Shown here one piece after another: positions 36,982-45,534 of a DNA stretch of 64,000 nucleotides. The notes under the pieces were generated by a model. That model saw only the letters and a list, made by a program, of their open reading frames with translations. It ran no database searches and had not been told where the DNA came from. This stretch comes from Gordonia sp. ABSL11-1 (lineage in GTDB: Bacteria; Actinomycetota; Actinomycetes; Mycobacteriales; Mycobacteriaceae): NCBI RefSeq assembly GCF_030315685.1, contig NZ_JASXSI010000010.1, forward strand, positions 1-64,000, given 5' to 3'. Both the position numbers and the translations under genes were made by a program. The first letter of the stretch is position 1, and the number at the start of each line of letters is the position of its first letter.

Positions 36982-37935
36982 TCAGCCGATCAGATCGGCC
37001 AGCGCGCCATCGAGCTCCGGGAATCGGAACACGAACCCGCGCTCGGCGAGCACACGGGACCGTGCGCGACGACCGGTCAGCCCGAGTTGAGGATCGGTGC
37101 GCAACACGACAGCTCCTAGTTTGAGGAGCGGGGCCGGGGTCGGTGGTGCCGCCGGTCGATGCAACCGGCGGCGCAGCGTCGCCATCAGGTCGACGTTTCG
37201 GACCGGATTGTCCGTCGCCGCGACGACGACCCCCGGGGGCAGCGTGACGTCGGGGTCAAGCCCGAGGCCGGCCCGCACGATCGCCAGCCAGTCATCGCGG
37301 TGAATCCAGCTGAACCACTGCTGCCCGGTGCCCACCCGACCACCGAGCCCGAACTTCGTCAGCATCATCAGTCGTTGCAGTGCAGGAGAATCCGTGTCGA
37401 GGACGATCGACGTCCGCAAGATGATCCGATGATCGACGTTCGCATCGGCAACGGCCTCCTCCCACGGTGCGGCGACTCCGGTCATCTGCGGCAGTCCGAC
37501 AGGGATCGGAGTGTCCTCCGTGCACCACACATCGCCGGCATCACTCCAGATCGCGGTCGTGCTCGCCTGTATCCACCGCACGAGTGGTCGTCTCAGCTCC
37601 TGGGCCGCGGACACCAGCGCACGGGTCGGCTCGACCCGGCTGCGACGTAGGGCGGCGATGTTCTTTCCGGTGGGACGACAATCGACGAGTTTCCCGGCGA
37701 GATTGATCACAGCGGTCGGCTCATCGGAGTCGAGTGCAGCAGACCATGCGCCGACGGTCCGGCCGTCCCACTCGACCTGTCGATGGGGGGATCCGCCGTC
37801 GGGCGAGCGGGTGAGAACCGTGACGTCGATGTCCCGACGCGCCAGGTCGTCCGCGATTCTCCGCCCCAATGATCCACTGCCACCGGCGATCACGACCCTC
37901 GTCGGACGAGGGTGTATGGCTTCGGTGTTCGACAT
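36982..37935 (-). CDS. TIGR01777-family NAD(P)-binding epimerase
   Basis: The 317-residue extended-SDR-like protein has TRVVIAGGSGSLGRRIADDL as the Rossmann glycine motif, then TAVINLAGKLVDCRPTGKN, WIQASTTAIWSDAG and a C-terminal helical part ending FVFRFPELDGALADLIG. The family, which also contains DUF1731, includes proteins annotated as sugar or cell-division epimerases; no reaction is established. Divergent from the siderophore-interacting-protein gene across a spacer with a 39-nt palindrome. Confidence 0.85.
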   Translation of the reverse strand: MSNTEAIHPRPTRVVIAGGSGSLGRRIADDLARRDIDVTVLTRSPDGGSPHRQVEWDGRTVGAWSAALDSDEPTAVINLAGKLVDCRPTGKNIAALRRSRVEPTRALVSAAQELRRPLVRWIQASTTAIWSDAGDVWCTEDTPIPVGLPQMTGVAAPWEEAVADANVDHRIILRTSIVLDTDSPALQRLMMLTKFGLGGRVGTGQQWFSWIHRDDWLAIVRAGLGLDPDVTLPPGVVVAATDNPVRNVDLMATLRRRLHRPAAPPTPAPLLKLGAVVLRTDPQLGLTGRRARSRVLAERGFVFRFPELDGALADLIG

Positions 37936-38013
37936 GAACCGAGGGTAGACCCGAAGGCCTCACGCGTCCTATGTCATGCGTCACCGACCGAGACTCCGCA
38001 TGATGGTCACGTC

Positions 38014-38052
38014 AGAGCGGAGGAAAGTGGATTATCCACTTTCCTCCGCTCT
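38014..38052. repeat. 39-nt near-perfect palindrome between divergent genes
   Basis: AGAGCGGAGGAAAGTGGAT (38014-38032) and ATCCACTTTCCTCCGCTCT (38034-38052) are exact complements around a single T. It sits nearly midway between two divergent start codons (78 nt and 73 nt away). It is therefore not at the 3' end of either flanking gene. It could be a large operator, an insulator, or a bidirectional terminator left from a lost gene. Confidence 0.85.
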
Positions 38053-38125
38053 CCGGTGACCTTCATGCGGACGCCGTTCCGCACGCGCCCACCCCGGCCG
38101 ACCACCCACGTAGCCTGGTGTCGTC

Positions 38126-39004
38126 ATGAGCTTCTCTTTCGCACAGGTGACGGCCGCCACGGATGTCGGTCCGCGATTGCGGCGGGTCCGGTTCGAGGTT
38201 CCCGACCTCCGACGACTCGAACTGCCGGATCTGCCCGATGAGGTCGTCGGTATCTACTTTCCCGCGCCGGGACGGTCCGCGCCTCCGGCGATGACGCAGG
38301 TCGACGGGGTGTGGGCGTTCCACGGGGTCGAGCCCGCTCCCGTTGGGCGCACCCTCACCGTCCGGGAGGTCGACCACGTGGCGGGCACGATGTCCGTGGA
38401 CTTCGTCGTCCATGACAGTGGCCCGGCGACCGAGTGGGCGCAGGCCGCCCGCCCCGGCGACCAGGTCACGATGGCCTACGCGCGCGGCTGGTATCGACCC
38501 GACCCGGCCGCCGACTGGCACCTCCTGGTCGCCGACCTCAGCGGGTTGCCCGCACTGGCCCGGATTCTCGGCACGCACCCACGGCCGGAATCGGTCACCG
38601 CCGTCGTCGAGGTCGCCGAGCAGGACGACCTCGAGTACGTCGGGTTCTCCGGCGACACCCGCGTGATCCCACTGGTCGGCAGCGGAAACGGGTTGTCCCC
38701 CAGCGTTCTCGGCGATGCCGTCGCCGGCCTCGACGTGCCGGCCGGACGCGGCTACTGCTGGTTCGCGGGCGAAGCGGCACAGTCGCGCGCGGTCCGCAAA
38801 CACCTCCGCAATGTACGAGGCTGGCACCGCGACCAGTACGACATCATCGGCTACTGGCGCGCCGAAGGCGAACGATGGGCGCGACGGTACGCGGCACACG
38901 GCGACGACCTGCTCGCCGTCTATCAGCGTGCCCTGGCCGCGGGCAAAGGCGAGAAGGCCGCCGCCGAGGAGTTCGACGACGCTCTCGAACGCGCGGGACC
39001 GTAG
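38126..39004 (+). CDS. Siderophore-interacting protein (FAD-dependent ferric reductase)
   Basis: The 292-residue SIP-family protein has an N-terminal FAD-binding barrel (LRRVRFEVPDLRRLELPDLP, MSVDFVVHDSGPATEWAQAA, RPGDQV) and a C-terminal NAD(P)H-binding half with HLLVADLSGLPALARIL, YCWFAGEAAQSRAVRKHLRN and DIIGYWRAEGERWARRYAA. Such enzymes reduce ferric siderophores to release iron in the cytoplasm. I see no IdeR-type box upstream; the 39-nt palindrome is the only obvious control feature. Confidence 0.92.
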   Translation: MSFSFAQVTAATDVGPRLRRVRFEVPDLRRLELPDLPDEVVGIYFPAPGRSAPPAMTQVDGVWAFHGVEPAPVGRTLTVREVDHVAGTMSVDFVVHDSGPATEWAQAARPGDQVTMAYARGWYRPDPAADWHLLVADLSGLPALARILGTHPRPESVTAVVEVAEQDDLEYVGFSGDTRVIPLVGSGNGLSPSVLGDAVAGLDVPAGRGYCWFAGEAAQSRAVRKHLRNVRGWHRDQYDIIGYWRAEGERWARRYAAHGDDLLAVYQRALAAGKGEKAAAEEFDDALERAGP

Positions 39005-39080
39005 CGACCGCCCGAGCGCCTGACAGGGGAGCGTCTCACCTGCGACACTGATCCGATGGGCGAGACGCCGGATCCGGACC

Positions 39081-39662
39081 GGCCCTCCGCCGAACTGGAA
39101 TACGCCCATCTGGGAGCACGACCTGGACACCGGGCTGCGTATCCTGCGACTGGCGATCGACACCCACCTGATCACCTCGCACCACTTACTCGGCCTGATG
39201 GTGGGCAGGCCGGGCGGTCTCCTCGTCGAGATGACCGACGGCACCGCACAATTCAACGCCGAGAACTACCGGATCTCGGCGTACTACGACCTCGCGAAGG
39301 TCGCGGTCAATCGGCTCGCCTTCTCCCAGGGACACGAGCTCGCCGCGCACGGGTCGACTGCGGTGTCGGTCACGCCGGGGCGGCCGCGGTCGGAGATGAT
39401 GCTCGCCGGCTTCGGCGTCTCCGAGGACAACTGGCGGGATGCCCTCGACGGCACAGTCACCGGCTTTCCCACCACCCCTGCGGGTTTCGCCGAGTCTGAG
39501 TCACCCCGATACGTGGTCGCGATCGCTGCACTGGCCGGCGACCCCGACCGCGCACAGTGGAATCAACGATCGGTCAGCTCGGCCGACCTCGCCCGTGCCT
39601 ACGGATGCACCGACCTCGACGGCACCCAGCCTGACAGCTGGGGTGCCGAGGAAGACCGGTGA
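39081..39662 (+). pseudogene. C-terminal fragment of a short-chain dehydrogenase
   Basis: From PPNWNTPIWEHDLDTGLRIL the sequence reads as the second half of an SDR: THLITSHHLLGLMVGRPGGL, the catalytic pair in YRISAYYDLAKVAVNRLAFS, then TAVSVTPGRPRSEMMLAGFG, and RYVVAIAALAGDPDRAQWN. The N-terminal Rossmann GxxxGxG region that binds NAD(P) is absent. The only upstream in-frame starts lie after a stop at 39021. ATG 39198 would give a 154-residue product that still lacks cofactor binding. Confidence 0.75.
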
Positions 39663-39675
39663 CCGACGGCGACGC

Positions 39676-40095
39676 TCAGCCCGACGGTTGGTCGTTGTCC
39701 TTGAGTTCGCCCCAGCCATACCAGCGTTCGACCTCGATGACCGCAGTCGTGCGCGGGTTGTCGCGTACCGGGTAGTCGTTGCCCGTGTAATGGCGCGAGA
39801 TCCGGTCGATGTCTGCGAGGTCGACGTCATCACGAAGCTCGACGACCCGACCGATCACTGTCACATGGGTGTACCAGTTGTCGGCGAGCACGGTCAGCGT
39901 CACCCGCGGATCGCGTCGGAGGTGGCCGAGGCGGGCGCGCTGATTGTCCAGGTTCACCAGGATGTGGTCGCCATCGAGGATGTACCACGTGGCGGCGGTC
40001 ACTGGCGCACCGTCCTTGCGAAGTGTTGCCATCACCGACGGATTCGGCTTGGCCAGCAGCTCTTTTGCCGTGTGGGGCAGCGGTGGGCGTGACAT
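39676..40095 (-). CDS. PPOX-class F420-dependent oxidoreductase
   Basis: The protein has 139 residues from ATG 40095. Split-barrel motifs are KPNPSVMATLRKDGAPVTAA, TWYILDGDHILVNLDNQRAR, LGHLRRDPRVTLTVLADNWY THV and ISRHYTGNDYP. The KPNPxVxATLRxDGxP start is common in F420-binding members. Its ATG overlaps the stop of the PfpI-like gene by 1 nt, so the two form an operon. The substrate is unknown. Confidence 0.85.
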   Translation of the reverse strand: MSRPPLPHTAKELLAKPNPSVMATLRKDGAPVTAATWYILDGDHILVNLDNQRARLGHLRRDPRVTLTVLADNWYTHVTVIGRVVELRDDVDLADIDRISRHYTGNDYPVRDNPRTTAVIEVERWYGWGELKDNDQPSG

Positions 40096-40802
40096 CAGTT
40101 CGCCTTTCCGAGTCGTTCGACGAGGGCGGTCGCCAGTGGCGCCGACGACGCCGGGTTCTGTCCGGTGAACAGCGATCCGTCGGTCTCGATGTGCGGTGCC
40201 CACGGCTCGTCGGCGAGCACCTTCAGGCCGGCGTCGGTGAGGCGGTCCTGCAACAGCCAGGGTGCCTGGTCCGCGAGACCGGCTTGCTGCTCTTCGACAT
40301 TCGTGAACGCCGTCACCGTTTTGCCCGCGAACAGGCTCTGCCCGTTGGAGTCGACCGCCGACAGCAGGATCGCCGGGCCGTGACACACGATGCCCACCGG
40401 TAGGTCGGCCTGCTTCGCCGAGGTGAGGATCGTCCCGGCGTCGGCATCGACGGCGAGATCCTCCATCGGCCCGTGGCCGCCGGGCACGAACACCGCGTCG
40501 AAATCGGCGAGATTCACCGCCGACAGCGCGATCGGGTTCTGGAACTCCGGTGCGTTCTCGATGACGTCACGAAAGTGCACAGCGGCCTGCGCGGATCCCG
40601 CGTTCTCGGCTGAGAGACTCCCCTCGTCGACGGGAGGACGTACTCCACCAGGGGTGGCGACAGTCACGTCCAAGCCCGCGTCACGGAAGATCTCGAACGG
40701 CGCGACCGCTTCCTCGGCCCAGAAGCCGGTCGGATGCTTGGTCCCGTCCTTGAGGGTCCACTGATTCGATCCGGTCATGACGAACAGCACTGTTCGTGCC
40801 AT
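40095..40802 (-). CDS. DJ-1/PfpI-family protein (type 1 amidotransferase fold)
   Basis: The protein has 235 residues from ATG 40802, with AAGGAGG 6 nt upstream. The nucleophile elbow Cys is in LPVGIVCHGPAILLSAVD. TGFWAEEAVAPFEIFRDAGL and DAVFVPGGHGPMEDLAVDAD match the Hsp31/chaperone-glyoxalase-like branch. Such proteins act as glyoxalase III, deglycase or chaperone in stress. Coupled to the downstream PPOX gene. Confidence 0.88.
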   Translation of the reverse strand: MARTVLFVMTGSNQWTLKDGTKHPTGFWAEEAVAPFEIFRDAGLDVTVATPGGVRPPVDEGSLSAENAGSAQAAVHFRDVIENAPEFQNPIALSAVNLADFDAVFVPGGHGPMEDLAVDADAGTILTSAKQADLPVGIVCHGPAILLSAVDSNGQSLFAGKTVTAFTNVEEQQAGLADQAPWLLQDRLTDAGLKVLADEPWAPHIETDGSLFTGQNPASSAPLATALVERLGKAN

Positions 40803-40875
40803 GTCCAACCTCCTTCGGTCGTCGAAAGTCGTCCCGATGGCCACGGTACTCAGGTTTCGCGGTGTGGTCGGGGGT

Positions 40876-40973
40876 GGTTTCGATACGCGGCGGGCTCGCA
40901 AGCTCGCACGACGCTACTCAACCAGCGAGAGATGACCCGCCCACGCGACACAGGCACGTCGCTACTCAACCGG
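40876..40973 (-). repeat. Dispersed GGTCGAG...GTATCGAGAC repeat, copy 2 (inverted)
   Basis: GGTTTCGATACGC followed by GCACGACGCTACTCAACCAG, then CACGTCGCTACTCAACCGG, is the reverse-complement form of the repeats at 16288-16370 and 48976-49067. Two CTACTCAACC units are about 50 nt apart. It lies between the PfpI-like and rhodanese genes. Confidence 0.7.
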
Positions 40974-40987
40974 CGGACGACGGGCCC

Positions 40988-41809
40988 TCACTCCGGCCCG
41001 GTCGCGGCGGGGCGATCCGGATCCGACGACCACTGCGACCACGAGCCCGGGAACAGTGCCGCGCGGATGCCTGCGATCTCCAGCGCCGCGATCTCGTGGG
41101 TCGCGTTGACACCCGAACCGCAGTAGGCGACGACCTCGTCGTCGGCGGAGATCCCGTTGTCCGCGAACCGCTTCCGGATGTCGTCGGCAGAGAGGAATCG
41201 ACCGTCGGCGCCGACGTTGCCCGCGGTCGGCACGCTGATCGCCCCCGGGATGTGGCCGGGGCGCGGGTCGACGGGTTCGACCTCGCCGCGATAGCGTTCG
41301 GCCGCACGCGCGTCGACGACCCGGGCGGACGTCGTCGCCACGTCGTCGATCTCGGCGACGGGAAGGTGTCCGGGGCGCAGCGTGACCGACCCTGTCCGGG
41401 GTGTGGTGTCGCCGGACGACAGGCGCAGTCCGGCGTCCCGCCAGGCACCGAGCCCGCCGTCGAGCAGTTGCACGTCCGCGTGCCCACCCCATCGCAGCAG
41501 CCACCATGCACGCGCGGACGCGAGATTGCCGATGTCGTCGTAGACCACGACGGGCGAGCGATCGTCGATCCCCCACCTCCGCGCCGCCGCCTGTAGATCA
41601 GTGATGTCCGGCAGCGGATGGCGACCGCGTTCCGGCGACGGCGCGGCGGCAAGTTCACGATCGAGGTCGACGAACACCGCGCCGGGGACGTGACCCTCGC
41701 GGTAGTGATCATGGCCACGATCGTCGCCGAGTTGCCATCGGACATCGAGGATGACGGGCGGATTGTCGGACAGCATCGCCTCGGAGAGTGCATCCACGGT
41801 GATCAGCAT
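40988..41809 (-). CDS. Two-domain rhodanese sulfurtransferase (SseA-like)
   Basis: The 273-residue protein has two rhodanese domains. The first, inactive-type domain has ILDVRWQLGD, HVPGAVFVDLDREL and VVVYDDIGNLASARAWWLLR. The second carries the catalytic Cys in EVVAYCGSGVNATHEIAALE, preceded by RVVDARAAERYRGEVEP. It transfers sulfur from thiosulfate or 3-mercaptopyruvate to a thiophilic acceptor. The active loop CGSGVNA is like those of actinobacterial SseA/CysA proteins. Confidence 0.93.
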   Translation of the reverse strand: MLITVDALSEAMLSDNPPVILDVRWQLGDDRGHDHYREGHVPGAVFVDLDRELAAAPSPERGRHPLPDITDLQAAARRWGIDDRSPVVVYDDIGNLASARAWWLLRWGGHADVQLLDGGLGAWRDAGLRLSSGDTTPRTGSVTLRPGHLPVAEIDDVATTSARVVDARAAERYRGEVEPVDPRPGHIPGAISVPTAGNVGADGRFLSADDIRKRFADNGISADDEVVAYCGSGVNATHEIAALEIAGIRAALFPGSWSQWSSDPDRPAATGPE

Positions 41810-41962
41810 GGCCCGATCATGTCATCCGACGAGCCCCGTTATCCGCCCGTGATCGACGTCCCGATCTCGTTGCGCGAGCCGTCGCCGTCCTGCCGACGGC
41901 GTTTGCCGCCCGTACCGTCGGGGTATGAGGCGATCATTTCGTCCTGTGTCAGGGGGGTTCTG

Positions 41963-43039
41963 ATGAGGCTGTTCGTCACCGGCGCGTCCGGCTATGTCGG
42001 TTCACGGCTGGTTTGCGCCCTGCTGCGCGAGGGACACGACGTCGTGGTGAGCAGCCGCGACGCCGGGTCGCTGCGACGCTTCAGCTGGTACGACGACGTC
42101 ACCGCGATCGAGATGGATGCCGACGACCCTGTGTCGACGCGGCACGCGCTGCTGAAGTCGGGAGACATCGACGCGCTGTACTACCTGGTGCACGGGATCG
42201 GTCAGTCCGACTTCGACGGCGGCGACATCAAGGCCGCACAGAACGTGGCTCTCGGCGCTCGCGATGCCGACGTCGCCCGCATCGTCTACCTGGGCGGATT
42301 CGTGCCCACGGGTGACCGCGACGATCTGTCCCCGCACCTGCGCAGCCGCGCCGACGTCGCGGACGCGCTCGACCTGCCCGACGGACCCGAGCTGGTGTGG
42401 CTGCGGGCGGCGGTCATCCTCGGCGCGGGCTCGACGTCGTTCGAGATCATCCGGTATGTCGCCGACCGGCTCGCGGTCATCCCCGAGCCCAGCTGGACCG
42501 ACAATCCGATGGACCCGATCTCGATCCGTGACGTTCTGCACTATCTCACCGCGGTCGTCGACGAGAAGATCCCGGCAGGCGCCTACGACATCTCCGGACC
42601 CGACGTCGGCGCGCGCTACCACTCAGTCCTCACCGAGTACTTACGCGCGATCAAGCAGCCACGGATCCGGCTTCCGCTGCCCTACCTCAGCACCCGCCTG
42701 ACCGGGCAGGTCGCCGGCCGGATCGTGCCGGTGCCGACGTCGCTGACCGCCGATCTGGTGACGTCGCTGAACAAGCCGATGAACGCTTCGGAGCAGTCGA
42801 TCCGCGACCTGGTACCCGAGCCCGACGGCGGGCTGACCCCGATGCGGGTGGCCGTGACGGCGGCTGTGCGCACGCCCGCACCACGACCGGTGTGCGAGCT
42901 CGCCGATGCCCACCATCTCGCCGAGACGGACCCGACCTGGGCCGGCGGCGACCTGATGCGAGTCCGACGTCACGTCGATTCCGTGATCGGCTCCGCTGCA
43001 CGACGGGCCCGAGGCGTGGTATCCCTGCTGACAGGATGA
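41963..43039 (+). CDS. NAD(P)H-binding atypical SDR protein
   Basis: The protein has 358 residues from ATG 41963, with GGGGGG 6 nt upstream. MRLFVTGASGYVGSRLVCAL is the Rossmann motif. Further signatures are LYYLVHGIGQSDFDGGDIKA, RIVYLGGFVPTGD and DPISIRDVLHYLTAVVD. This is the ylbE/DUF2867-like group of NmrA-type proteins whose chemistry is unassigned. Its stop overlaps the ATG of the CPBP protease (ATGA). Confidence 0.85.
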   Translation: MRLFVTGASGYVGSRLVCALLREGHDVVVSSRDAGSLRRFSWYDDVTAIEMDADDPVSTRHALLKSGDIDALYYLVHGIGQSDFDGGDIKAAQNVALGARDADVARIVYLGGFVPTGDRDDLSPHLRSRADVADALDLPDGPELVWLRAAVILGAGSTSFEIIRYVADRLAVIPEPSWTDNPMDPISIRDVLHYLTAVVDEKIPAGAYDISGPDVGARYHSVLTEYLRAIKQPRIRLPLPYLSTRLTGQVAGRIVPVPTSLTADLVTSLNKPMNASEQSIRDLVPEPDGGLTPMRVAVTAAVRTPAPRPVCELADAHHLAETDPTWAGGDLMRVRRHVDSVIGSAARRARGVVSLLTG

Positions 43040-43740
43040 CCGACAACATCGACGTACTCGTCCGACGAGTCTTCACCTGCGCACCGGACACCCGCCGCGA
43101 TCACGACAGCGGGCTGATGCGGCGGCGCGCCGTCGTCGGCGTCTTTCTCGTCATCGGGGCGGTGATCCTGGGTTTCTCCCTCACCGCCGAACCCGGCGAC
43201 AGCTCGTTCTATCCGCTGACTGTGGCCCTGGCCGCGACCTGGCTGGTCGGCGGGCTCCTCTCCGGCCCGGTCCATGTGGGGCGGTTCGCTTTTCGCGGGA
43301 CCCCGTCGACCGCGGGAACCGCGGCACTGGGAATCATCGTCGGTGTTCTCGTCGGAGTGGCGTTCGTCGTCGGCGCGTTCATCACCAGAGAGATCCCCGC
43401 GCTCGCCGGCCTGGTCACCGATGTACTCGCCTTCCGCGACGCGGGAAGTCTCGTCGCGGTCACCGTGATCACCCTCGGCAACGGTGTCGCCGAGGAGGTC
43501 TTCTTCCGCGGCGCGGTCTACTCCGCGTTCCAGCGGCTGCACCCCGTCGTCATCTCGACGGTGCTGTACACGTTGGCAACCCTGGCGAGCGGCAACGTCA
43601 TGCTCGGCTTCGCCGCGATCATCCTGGGCTGGGTGTGCGCGATCCTGCGTCGCAGTACCGACGGCGTACTCGCGCCGATCTGTACCCACGTCGTCTGGGG
43701 CGTCGTCGTCCTGTTCGCACTGCCACCGATCTTCGCGTGA
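43036..43740 (+). CDS. CPBP-family intramembrane metalloprotease
   Basis: The 234-residue protein has six to seven membrane helices. CPBP (Abi/Rce1-like) motifs are GNGVAEEVFFRGAVYSAFQR (EExxxR), a region before GFAAIILGWVCAILRRSTDG, and THVVWGVVVLFALPP with the last catalytic His. Such proteins may process prenylated or bacteriocin-like peptides; the target is unknown. Coupled to the upstream SDR gene, and its stop overlaps a GTG of the CoA-transferase remnant. Confidence 0.85.
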   Translation: MTDNIDVLVRRVFTCAPDTRRDHDSGLMRRRAVVGVFLVIGAVILGFSLTAEPGDSSFYPLTVALAATWLVGGLLSGPVHVGRFAFRGTPSTAGTAALGIIVGVLVGVAFVVGAFITREIPALAGLVTDVLAFRDAGSLVAVTVITLGNGVAEEVFFRGAVYSAFQRLHPVVISTVLYTLATLASGNVMLGFAAIILGWVCAILRRSTDGVLAPICTHVVWGVVVLFALPPIFA

Positions 43741-44502
43741 CCACACCGGCAACGGTCGTCGACGGGTGGCTCCGCGCGCACTGGCTGTCGCTGCCGGTCA
43801 TCGGGCCATCGACCGGCACGCTGCCGGGCTGACCGGCACGCCGGTGAGCCTCGACGCCGCGGGCGTCATCGCCTGGCGGGCGGCGCTGCGTGGACTACGC
43901 CGCGACGGTCAGGTCGCCGCGGGTGGGATGACCCGGCTGCTTCCCGCCACCGACGGCTGGCGCGCCATCTCGCTGAGCCGACCCGACGACGTGGCATCGG
44001 TGCCCGCGCTGATCGAGGACGCAGGTACCGGCGACGCATGGCGTGACATCGCCCACTTCGTCCGTCGTTCCTCCGCACCCGCTGTCGTCGAGCGCGCAGA
44101 TGCTCGGCATCGCGTCGGCACACCTACCCGACGCCATCGTCGCCGACCGACCACCACGGTGCTGCAGCGGGCGGGTGCACACGTCGTCAAAGGTCGACCC
44201 GCGCGCTCTCGAACGACTCGGCCTCTCCCCCGATCAGGTGCCCCATCCGGCCGGTCGGATCTGGGTGAGCTTCACCGGCGGAGGGCGATCCCGGCCCATG
44301 CAGATCGATTTCGGCGACGATGCCGCGATCGCACTGCGGCCGTTCTGGGGAGCCGCCGACCGGCCGGCCGCGCGGCCTCGGGATCGGAGCCGTCGCCGAC
44401 CTCACGATCACCCGGTGGACGCCACCCGAACTCGCCGACGACGCGTCGGCCGCGGAGATCCGCGCGACCGTTGTCGGCGGCCGGGTGATCCACGAGGGCT
44501 GA
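43737..44502 (+). pseudogene. CoA-transferase (CaiB-like) remnant joined to an amidohydrolase-like tail
   Basis: The GTG start overlaps the CPBP stop. It reads VTTPATVVDGWLRAHWLSLP in one frame, ends at 43832, and continues in others: AAGLTGTPVSLDAAGVIAWR, GGMTRLLPATDGWRAISLSR, QMLGIASAHLPDAIVADRP, and LERLGLSPDQVPHPAGRIWV. After MQIDFGDDAAIA the family sequence is lost. The final codons, ADLTITRWTPP to EIRATVVGGRVIHEG, resemble the end of an amidohydrolase. Several frameshifts plus a deletion joining two neighbouring genes would explain it. Confidence 0.7.
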
Positions 44503-44613
44503 CGATCCCGGTCCTGCCGTCCCGACAGACCTCCCCGGACCCTCCCGAACCACTGCGCGGCGCCGAGGAGGTACATCGGGTGCTGGACGGGTGGCGGGAT
44601 TCGGACTCGAGCT

Positions 44614-44688
44614 CGCCGACCGTGTCCTGAATTTCGCCGATCGTGCCCAGACCGGACCCACTCGGCGATTCTCCGGGCACGGTCGGCG
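44614..44688. repeat. 75-nt hairpin repeat, copy 1 (before the O-methyltransferase)
   Basis: The repeat begins CGCCGACCGTG and ends CACGGTCGGCG, so its ends are an 11-bp inverted repeat. It shares 60 of 75 positions, without gaps, with 45432-45506. The inner block GGACCCACTCGGC is identical in both. It lies between the amidohydrolase-like remnant and the O-methyltransferase gene. Confidence 0.8.
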
Positions 44689-44758
44689 CGAGGCGGGGGC
44701 GGCACGCGGCCACAGGGAACACACAGTGCATCATCAGCCCGATGGTTAGCGTGGTCGT

Positions 44759-45421
44759 ATGACCACCACCCTCGACAGTGGCCCCGTCGCCGCAAAGATC
44801 TCCGCCCTCTACGACGCCGCGGACGCACAACGTGCGAATCAGCCGCGCCCACGACGCGACCGCACGGGCGACGAGCCGCTCGGCAGCGCGGCCGAACGGG
44901 CCGACGCCGCCGAGGACCGTTATCTCCCGATCAGCCCCACGGCGGGGAGGCTGATGTACTCGCTGATCCGCGCGACGCGACCTGCCGTCGTCGTCGAATT
45001 CGGTATGTCCTACGGGATCTCCACGCTGCACCTCGCAGCTGCGGTGCGCGACAACGGGTTCGGCCGCGTATACACCACGGAGCTGAGCACCAAGAAGATC
45101 GCGGCCGCCGCCGAGACCTTTGTCGAGGTCGGTCTCGACGACGTGATCACCATCCTCGATGGTGACGCCCTCGTGACGCTCACCACCGTTCCCGGTGACA
45201 TCGGATTCGTCCTGATGGATGGATGGAAGGAGATGTACCTCCCGGTCCTGCAGGTCATCGAGCCGCGAATCCCGGTCGGATCACTGATCGTCGCCGACAA
45301 CACCGAAGCACCTGACACCGCACCGTATCTCGGTCATGTCCGATCACCGGAGAACGGATACACGAGTATCAATTTCCCGGGCAAGGACTCCGACACCATG
45401 GAGTTGTCCTGCCGAGTGTGA
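44759..45421 (+). CDS. SAM-dependent O-methyltransferase
   Basis: The 220-residue protein has a class I methyltransferase fold: VVVEFGMSYGISTLHLAAAV is the SAM-binding motif I, VYTTELSTKKIAAAAETFVE follows, and DIGFVLMDGWKEMYLPVLQV is the metal/substrate-side motif of the catechol-type family. The substrate is unknown. It stands alone between two copies of a 75-nt hairpin repeat, in a region of decayed genes. Confidence 0.88.
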   Translation: MTTTLDSGPVAAKISALYDAADAQRANQPRPRRDRTGDEPLGSAAERADAAEDRYLPISPTAGRLMYSLIRATRPAVVVEFGMSYGISTLHLAAAVRDNGFGRVYTTELSTKKIAAAAETFVEVGLDDVITILDGDALVTLTTVPGDIGFVLMDGWKEMYLPVLQVIEPRIPVGSLIVADNTEAPDTAPYLGHVRSPENGYTSINFPGKDSDTMELSCRV

Positions 45422-45431
45422 TCCCGGGATA

Positions 45432-45506
45432 CGCCGACCGTGTCCAGAATGTCGCCCATCGCGCCCTCGCTGGACCCACTCGGCACATTCCAGGGCACAG
45501 TCGGCG
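45432..45506. repeat. 75-nt hairpin repeat, copy 2 (after the O-methyltransferase)
   Basis: The repeat starts CGCCGACCGTG and ends CACAGTCGGCG, a near-perfect terminal inverted repeat. It is 80% identical to 44614-44688 and in the same orientation. It starts 10 nt after the methyltransferase stop, so it could act as its terminator. Confidence 0.8.
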
Positions 45507-45534
45507 AGTGGGCGCGGCGCGAGAGGGGACGCGG

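Noticed and set aside
38053..38125. IdeR/DtxR box before the siderophore-interacting protein gene
   Set aside because: No sequence resembling TTAGGTTAGGCTAACCTAA with acceptable mismatches was found. The palindrome at 38014-38052 is unrelated in sequence.
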